Part shown: positions 41,045 through 44,829 of the stretch, in pieces
How the letters are laid out: the number at the start of each line of letters is the position of its first letter
Numbering within the stretch: position 1 is the stretch's first letter
Source: Kiritimatiellia bacterium
GTDB lineage: Bacteria > Verrucomicrobiota > Kiritimatiellia > RFP12 > UBA1067
Assembly: GCA_017525225.1 (NCBI GenBank)
Contig: JAFXTB010000144.1
Location: forward strand, 1 to 44,829
DNA length: 44,829 nucleotides
Direction: 5' to 3'
The notes under the pieces: model-generated
Database searches by the model: none
What the model was told of the DNA's origin: nothing
The model's input: the letters and a program-made list of their open reading frames with translations, nothing else
Position numbers and translations under genes: made by a program

Positions 41045-41132
41045 GACCCATGATTGCCTGTCCGCGCACGTGGCGGGCGGCTGCGAAAGACCTGTGGAAA
41101 CCTTGTCAAGACAAAGAAAGAAGAGGCAACAG

Positions 41133-42599
41133 ATGAAAGTTTCAAGAAGAGATTTCCTTGGCGCGGCCGCGTGCGCGGGCGCCCCGTTCATCCTGGGATG
41201 CGCCACGCAGGGCAATGCGTCCGTGCGCAGGATCGGACCTAACGGACGCGTGAACGTGGGCGTCATCGGCTGCGGACTGATCGCCAAATCGACGAACGTA
41301 CCCGGCTTCCTGCAGGATCCGCGCTGCCGCGTCACGGTGGTGTGCGATGTCGTGGAGCTTGCCCCCGACTACTTCTACGGCGGACGCGGCTCCAACTTCG
41401 GCGCCGAGGGCTTTGAGAAAGGCGATGGCTCGTACCGCCGCGACATCTGTGGCTGGCGCGTCGTACGCGACATGGTCAACAAGAAGTATGGCAGCAAGGA
41501 CTGCCGCGTCGTCACGGACTGGCGCGAGGTGATCGACGATCCTACGATCGACGCCGTATGCATCTGCACGCCAGACCATTGGCACGCGATCATGGCGATC
41601 GCCGCGATGAAGGCCGGCAAGCACGTGTTCTGCCAGAAGCCGATGTCGCTCTCCATCGCCGAAGGGCAGGCGATGGTGCGCGTCGCAAAGGAGACGGGCG
41701 TCACGTTCCAGGTCGGCAACCAGGGTTCGACGAATCCCGCCTACCGTCTTTCCGAGGAAATCGTCCTCAACGGCTACGCGGGCAAGGTGAAGGGCGCGAC
41801 GATCTGCATCCCGGCGTGCGACCACTGGATCGGCCACGGCCGCAGCGCCGCGCGCCTGCCGCGTCCGCGCTACTTCTCCGAGGAGGCCTGGGACATGTGG
41901 CAGGGACCGGCTCTGCACTGGGAAAACAACGCCTACATCCCATCGATCCACGACCCGACCTGCTGGCGCTTCAACTGCCGCTACGGCGGCGGCATGATAC
42001 CTGACTTCGGCGCACACGAGTTCGACCAGCTCAACCGGGGCCTCGGCACGCAGTTCACAGGCCCTGTGGCCATCGAGAACATGGAAAGCGACTACGCTAC
42101 CGGTACCGACCGCGACGTCTTCTCGTGGCCGTCCGAGTTCAAGTTCGACTTTGTCTTCGCGAACGGCGTCAGATGCCACGTGCGCAAGATCGACAAGGCC
42201 AACGGCTGGCCGCGCCAGACCATCTTCCACTGCGAGAAGGGTGACGTGGGCAGCTACGACCACAAGGGCAAGGTGCCGGAGTGCCTCAAGAACTTCAAGG
42301 AGTCCGACCTCACGGACAAGGACATCAAGCTCTACCGTCCGAACGAAGGCCACGACGGATCGAAGTTCCACGAGTCCGACTTCCTCGACGGCATCTTCGA
42401 GAACCGCCAGGTGGCCTCGACATGCGAGATGGGGCATCGCACGATCACGATGGCGCACATCGCCAACATCTGCGCGCGCCTGCAGCTCAAGTCCCTGAAG
42501 TGGGATCCCAAGGCGGAGAAGTTCGTCGGAGCATACGCCGACGAGGCGAACCGCTTCCTTGCGGTCGAGCACCACAACGGCTGGGAACTCGGCGCGTGA
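41133..42599 (+). CDS. Tat-exported Gfo/Idh/MocA family oxidoreductase, possible lipoprotein
   Basis: 488 aa from the ATG at 41133 (AGAGG 6 nt upstream); the longer frame crosses the preceding gene. The Tat signal SRRDFLGAAACAGAPF is followed by a lipobox-like ILGC. The NAD-binding Rossmann core has VNVGVIGCGLIAKS, CICTPDHWHA and the EKP-like loop CQKPMSLS. The C-terminal part has GGGMIPDFGAHEFDQ, typical of the large secreted members of this family. The substrate is unknown, probably a sugar derivative. The 88 bp before it hold a short palindrome (TTGTCAAGACAA, 41103-41114) but no clear promoter. Confidence 0.87.
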   Translation: MKVSRRDFLGAAACAGAPFILGCATQGNASVRRIGPNGRVNVGVIGCGLIAKSTNVPGFLQDPRCRVTVVCDVVELAPDYFYGGRGSNFGAEGFEKGDGSYRRDICGWRVVRDMVNKKYGSKDCRVVTDWREVIDDPTIDAVCICTPDHWHAIMAIAAMKAGKHVFCQKPMSLSIAEGQAMVRVAKETGVTFQVGNQGSTNPAYRLSEEIVLNGYAGKVKGATICIPACDHWIGHGRSAARLPRPRYFSEEAWDMWQGPALHWENNAYIPSIHDPTCWRFNCRYGGGMIPDFGAHEFDQLNRGLGTQFTGPVAIENMESDYATGTDRDVFSWPSEFKFDFVFANGVRCHVRKIDKANGWPRQTIFHCEKGDVGSYDHKGKVPECLKNFKESDLTDKDIKLYRPNEGHDGSKFHESDFLDGIFENRQVASTCEMGHRTITMAHIANICARLQLKSLKWDPKAEKFVGAYADEANRFLAVEHHNGWELGA

Positions 42600-42616
42600 T
42601 CGCCGAGATCAAGACC

Positions 42617-44545
42617 ATGTCCGATAGAGATCGGCTCAAGCGCCCGCTGCTTGCATTTGCTTGCCTGGGCGTGTTTGCGGCGGTGCATGCCGATGCCATC
42701 AAGACGCCGCGCCCGGGCGATGTCCGTCTGGAAGGTCCGCTCGCCGTCAAGGCGGATGAGTTCATCAAAAGGCGCATCGTAGATCAGCGTGTCCGCGACA
42801 ACATCTTCGAGGAGGCGCGCAGGGCGTTTGTCCTGCGCGACGACGACGAGCGGCCGTGGGATGGCCAGTGGCGCGGCGAGTTCTGGGGAAAATCCATGAT
42901 CTCGGCCGCGCGCGCGGCCGAGTATCTCGGGGACGCGGAACTGAAGAAATGGATAGTCGGGGAATGCCGCCGCCTGATGGCTACAAAGGATGGCGAAGGG
43001 TACATAGGCAGCTATTCCTCCATGACGAACTGCGCGACGCCTCCGTCGGTACAGGCGGCGCACAAGGGTCCCTGTACCAACTGGAACCTCTGGTGCCGCA
43101 AGTACGCGATCTGGGGGCTTTTCATGGCGTATGCCGTCACGGGCGAGCGCGACATCCTCGATGCCGCCGCCGCGCAGCTGGAGCATCTCATCGACATGGT
43201 GCGGAAAAACGGCATGAGGCTTGAGGATACCGGTCACTATACGCTGAACGGCATGCCTACGATGAGCATTCTCAAGCCGACGCTCATGGTCTATTCCGCC
43301 ACGGGGAACGGCAAGTTCCTCGAATTCGCGCGCGAGATCGTGCGCGGATGGGATCGCGACGACGGCCGGGCGCCGAACTTCCTCCGCAACGCCTGGAACG
43401 GCAGGCCGCTGCACGCATGGTATCCCGAGCCGATGCGGTGGGCAAAGACATACGAGATGCTGAGCTGTCTCGACGGGCTCGTCGAATACCATCGTGTGAC
43501 CGGCGAGAGGCGTCCGCTCGACGCCGTGGCGGCGATCCGCGACAATCTGGCAGCCACCGACGGCAATGCCATCGGCGGGCTTGGCATCTCCGACAGGCTG
43601 CTCGGCGCGGAGAACTTCGCATACGCCTCCACCGAGGTCTGCGACGTGGTGCACTGGATACGGCTCAACATCGATCTCTATCTCGTCACCGGCGAGGAAC
43701 GCTATCTCGACACGGTGGAGTTCAGCTACTTCAACGCCTTTCTCGCGTCGATATTCCGCGACTCCGGCTGGACGCCGCTTATCGTCCGCGACGCCGGCCG
43801 CCACCGCAATTCCACGGGTCAGTGCGGTTACGCCTACAACCATTGCTGCGTGGACAACGCCGCGCGCACGTTCTTCGACGTGGCGTCCGTGGCGGTGACG
43901 CGCGGGAAGGATGGCGTCTTCCGCGTAAACCTCTACCAGGATGCGAGCGTCAGGCTGGATGGCGTGGGTTTCTCGATACGCGGCGACTATCCGGCGCGCG
44001 GACGCGTGACGGTACGCGTGGAGGGGAAGGCCGAAGGCGGAGCGAAGCCGAAGATCCGGTTTAGGAAGCCGGGGTGGTGCTCGAGGCTCGACGTCACCGA
44101 GGCGGCGGATGGCGAATATGTCCTCGATTTCGACATGAACCCTCGCATCGCGGAACGGACCTTGAAGCCATCGATCGCGCCGGCGGCGGAGGCCGCGGCG
44201 ACGCAGGCCTTCGGGGCGGACAGGTACATTCTCGCCACCGATCCCGATCTTCGCGAGACGATTCCGAAGGAACCCTACGCCACGGTGCATTGGGGGCCGC
44301 TCGTGCTGGCGCGATCCGCGAGGCTTGGTGCGGGGCGCGAAGAGCTTGTCTCGTTCCCGTCCGTAAACGGGAAGGGGTATCGCGTCACGCTGAAACCTAT
44401 GAGCGCGCATGGTGTCTATGCGCCGTTCGAGCTGGAGCTCTCGAAGCCCGGCGCGGAGACGATTCGTACGAAGGCGTGCTCGTACGAGTCGGCAAGCGAC
44501 GACCCCGCCTCTCGCAACGGCTACATATTCTCCATCCGTTTCTAG
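42617..44545 (+). CDS. Secreted GH127-like beta-L-arabinofuranosidase (DUF1680)
   Basis: 642 aa with a signal peptide (LLAFACLGVFAAVHADA). The (alpha/alpha)6 barrel holds residues matching the zinc-thiolate site of GH127 enzymes: E340-x-C342 (TEVC) and C410-C411 (NHCC). These are spaced like Glu338, Cys340, Cys417 and Cys418 of HypBA1. A beta-sandwich domain follows, with RFRKPGWC and VHWGPLVLARS. It would release L-arabinose or related sugars from plant or glycoprotein glycans outside the cytoplasm. A GTG at 42596, overlapping the previous stop, is an alternative start. The gene is co-directional with the isomerase and oxidoreductase. Confidence 0.85.
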   Translation: MSDRDRLKRPLLAFACLGVFAAVHADAIKTPRPGDVRLEGPLAVKADEFIKRRIVDQRVRDNIFEEARRAFVLRDDDERPWDGQWRGEFWGKSMISAARAAEYLGDAELKKWIVGECRRLMATKDGEGYIGSYSSMTNCATPPSVQAAHKGPCTNWNLWCRKYAIWGLFMAYAVTGERDILDAAAAQLEHLIDMVRKNGMRLEDTGHYTLNGMPTMSILKPTLMVYSATGNGKFLEFAREIVRGWDRDDGRAPNFLRNAWNGRPLHAWYPEPMRWAKTYEMLSCLDGLVEYHRVTGERRPLDAVAAIRDNLAATDGNAIGGLGISDRLLGAENFAYASTEVCDVVHWIRLNIDLYLVTGEERYLDTVEFSYFNAFLASIFRDSGWTPLIVRDAGRHRNSTGQCGYAYNHCCVDNAARTFFDVASVAVTRGKDGVFRVNLYQDASVRLDGVGFSIRGDYPARGRVTVRVEGKAEGGAKPKIRFRKPGWCSRLDVTEAADGEYVLDFDMNPRIAERTLKPSIAPAAEAAATQAFGADRYILATDPDLRETIPKEPYATVHWGPLVLARSARLGAGREELVSFPSVNGKGYRVTLKPMSAHGVYAPFELELSKPGAETIRTKACSYESASDDPASRNGYIFSIRF

Positions 44546-44585
44546 GCCTGAGGCTTGGAGCTTGATTGAAGAACTTGCAGATGCG

Positions 44586-44829
44586 ATGGTGAAATCGCTT
44601 GAGTCTGTGCTTGTGGCGCTGCTGGCATCCGTCTTCCTGCCGCCCGCCGCCTTCGCGGAGCGGCTGGAGGTGCCGCCCCTGCCCTCTCCCGCCGTGTTCG
44701 CGGACCTGCCGCAGTCCGCGCGCGCGTGGCTCTTCCGTCCGCACTGGGACACGGTCCGCGTCACGCGGCGCGGCCCAGGCGCGCCCGCCGGGTGGTTCGT
44801 CTGCGAGGACCGCGCCCGCTACCTCCACA
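44586..44829 (+). CDS. Secreted protein of unknown function, N-terminal part (runs off the right edge)
   Basis: 81 codons from the ATG at 44586 to the edge. It starts with a signal peptide (VLVALLASVFLPPAAFA, cleavage before ERLEV), then a proline-rich stretch and WLFRPHWDTVRVTRRGP. No family can be named from this part. No Shine-Dalgarno sequence is clear; a TTG at 44562 in the same frame is another possible start. It lies 40 bp after the GH127-like gene, so it may belong to the same carbohydrate cluster. Confidence 0.6.
   Translation, partial: MVKSLESVLVALLASVFLPPAAFAERLEVPPLPSPAVFADLPQSARAWLFRPHWDTVRVTRRGPGAPAGWFVCEDRARYLH

Noticed and set aside
41103-41114. TTGTCAAGACAA short palindrome before the oxidoreductase gene
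   Set aside because: Too short and without a second copy or clear promoter to call an operator; mentioned only in the gene entry.
42332-44764. 810-codon minus-strand frame opposite the GH127-like gene
   Set aside because: Antisense shadow in GC-rich DNA; the plus-strand gene has a signal peptide and conserved metal residues.

Overview
The window looks like a chromosomal piece of an anaerobic, Gram-negative member of the PVC superphylum, most likely Kiritimatiellota or a close relative. Four things point there. One is an intact copy of the 50-aa small basic protein family described from Verrucomicrobia and Chlamydiae (35345-35497). The others are lipid A synthesis (LpxK), a flavodiiron oxygen/NO reductase, and several Tat-exported proteins of the sugar-degradation type next to glycoside hydrolases, as in polysaccharide-degrading gut or sediment bacteria. 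The lineage is inferred from protein families, not from a marker-gene search. No tRNA, rRNA, CRISPR array or transposase was seen.

Region 1 (1-9105, all on the minus strand) is a tightly packed defence operon read from one consensus promoter at 9140-9169. In order of transcription it holds a methyltransferase-specificity fusion, a 174-aa unknown protein, HsdM, a DUF1016-type PD-(D/E)xK nuclease, a two-domain HsdS, an AlbA/Schlafen-type ATP-binding protein, and the start of HsdR, which runs off the left edge. It is visibly less GC-rich than the rest and looks acquired. Between it and the next gene (about 9170-9728) there is no gene, only short CTGGCCCAG-type repeats and a G/T-rich low-complexity tract.

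Region 2 (9729-20301) covers sugar and polysaccharide metabolism and housekeeping: a sugar phosphate isomerase/epimerase divergent from a secreted acetylxylan-esterase-like hydrolase, an M50 site-2 protease, a 1294-aa GH13-GH133 glycogen debranching fusion, a Tat-exported GH109-like oxidoreductase, a DUF167 protein and an RlmI-like rRNA methyltransferase.

Region 3 (20347-30304) is an envelope and recycling cluster: a MurU-AmgK fusion for MurNAc recycling, a 725-aa unknown protein with kinase-like residues, LpxK, MurJ, a membrane-anchored TerB-AAA+ protein, and a secreted histidine phosphatase-GDPD fusion. Region 4 (30305-35184) has a striking intergenic control region with three 11-bp repeats spaced exactly 33 bp apart and a gene remnant, a 1101-aa secreted beta-strand-repeat protein, and a PglD/PglC-like glycan-modifying pair on the opposite strand.

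Region 5 (35345-44829) has the small basic protein and its terminator, flavodiiron protein, PyrF, an amidohydrolase, AccD and AccA. A carbohydrate cluster follows: Tat isomerase, Tat Gfo/Idh/MocA oxidoreductase, GH127-like arabinofuranosidase, and the start of another secreted protein.

A signal running through the non-defence part is that several transcription-unit-leading genes have a clear -10 box only 6-8 nt before the start codon. This suggests leaderless mRNAs, while genes inside operons carry Shine-Dalgarno sequences. In two cases the leaderless start codon opens a 16- or 24-codon ORF that overlaps the start of the real gene (the AAA+ protein and accD).
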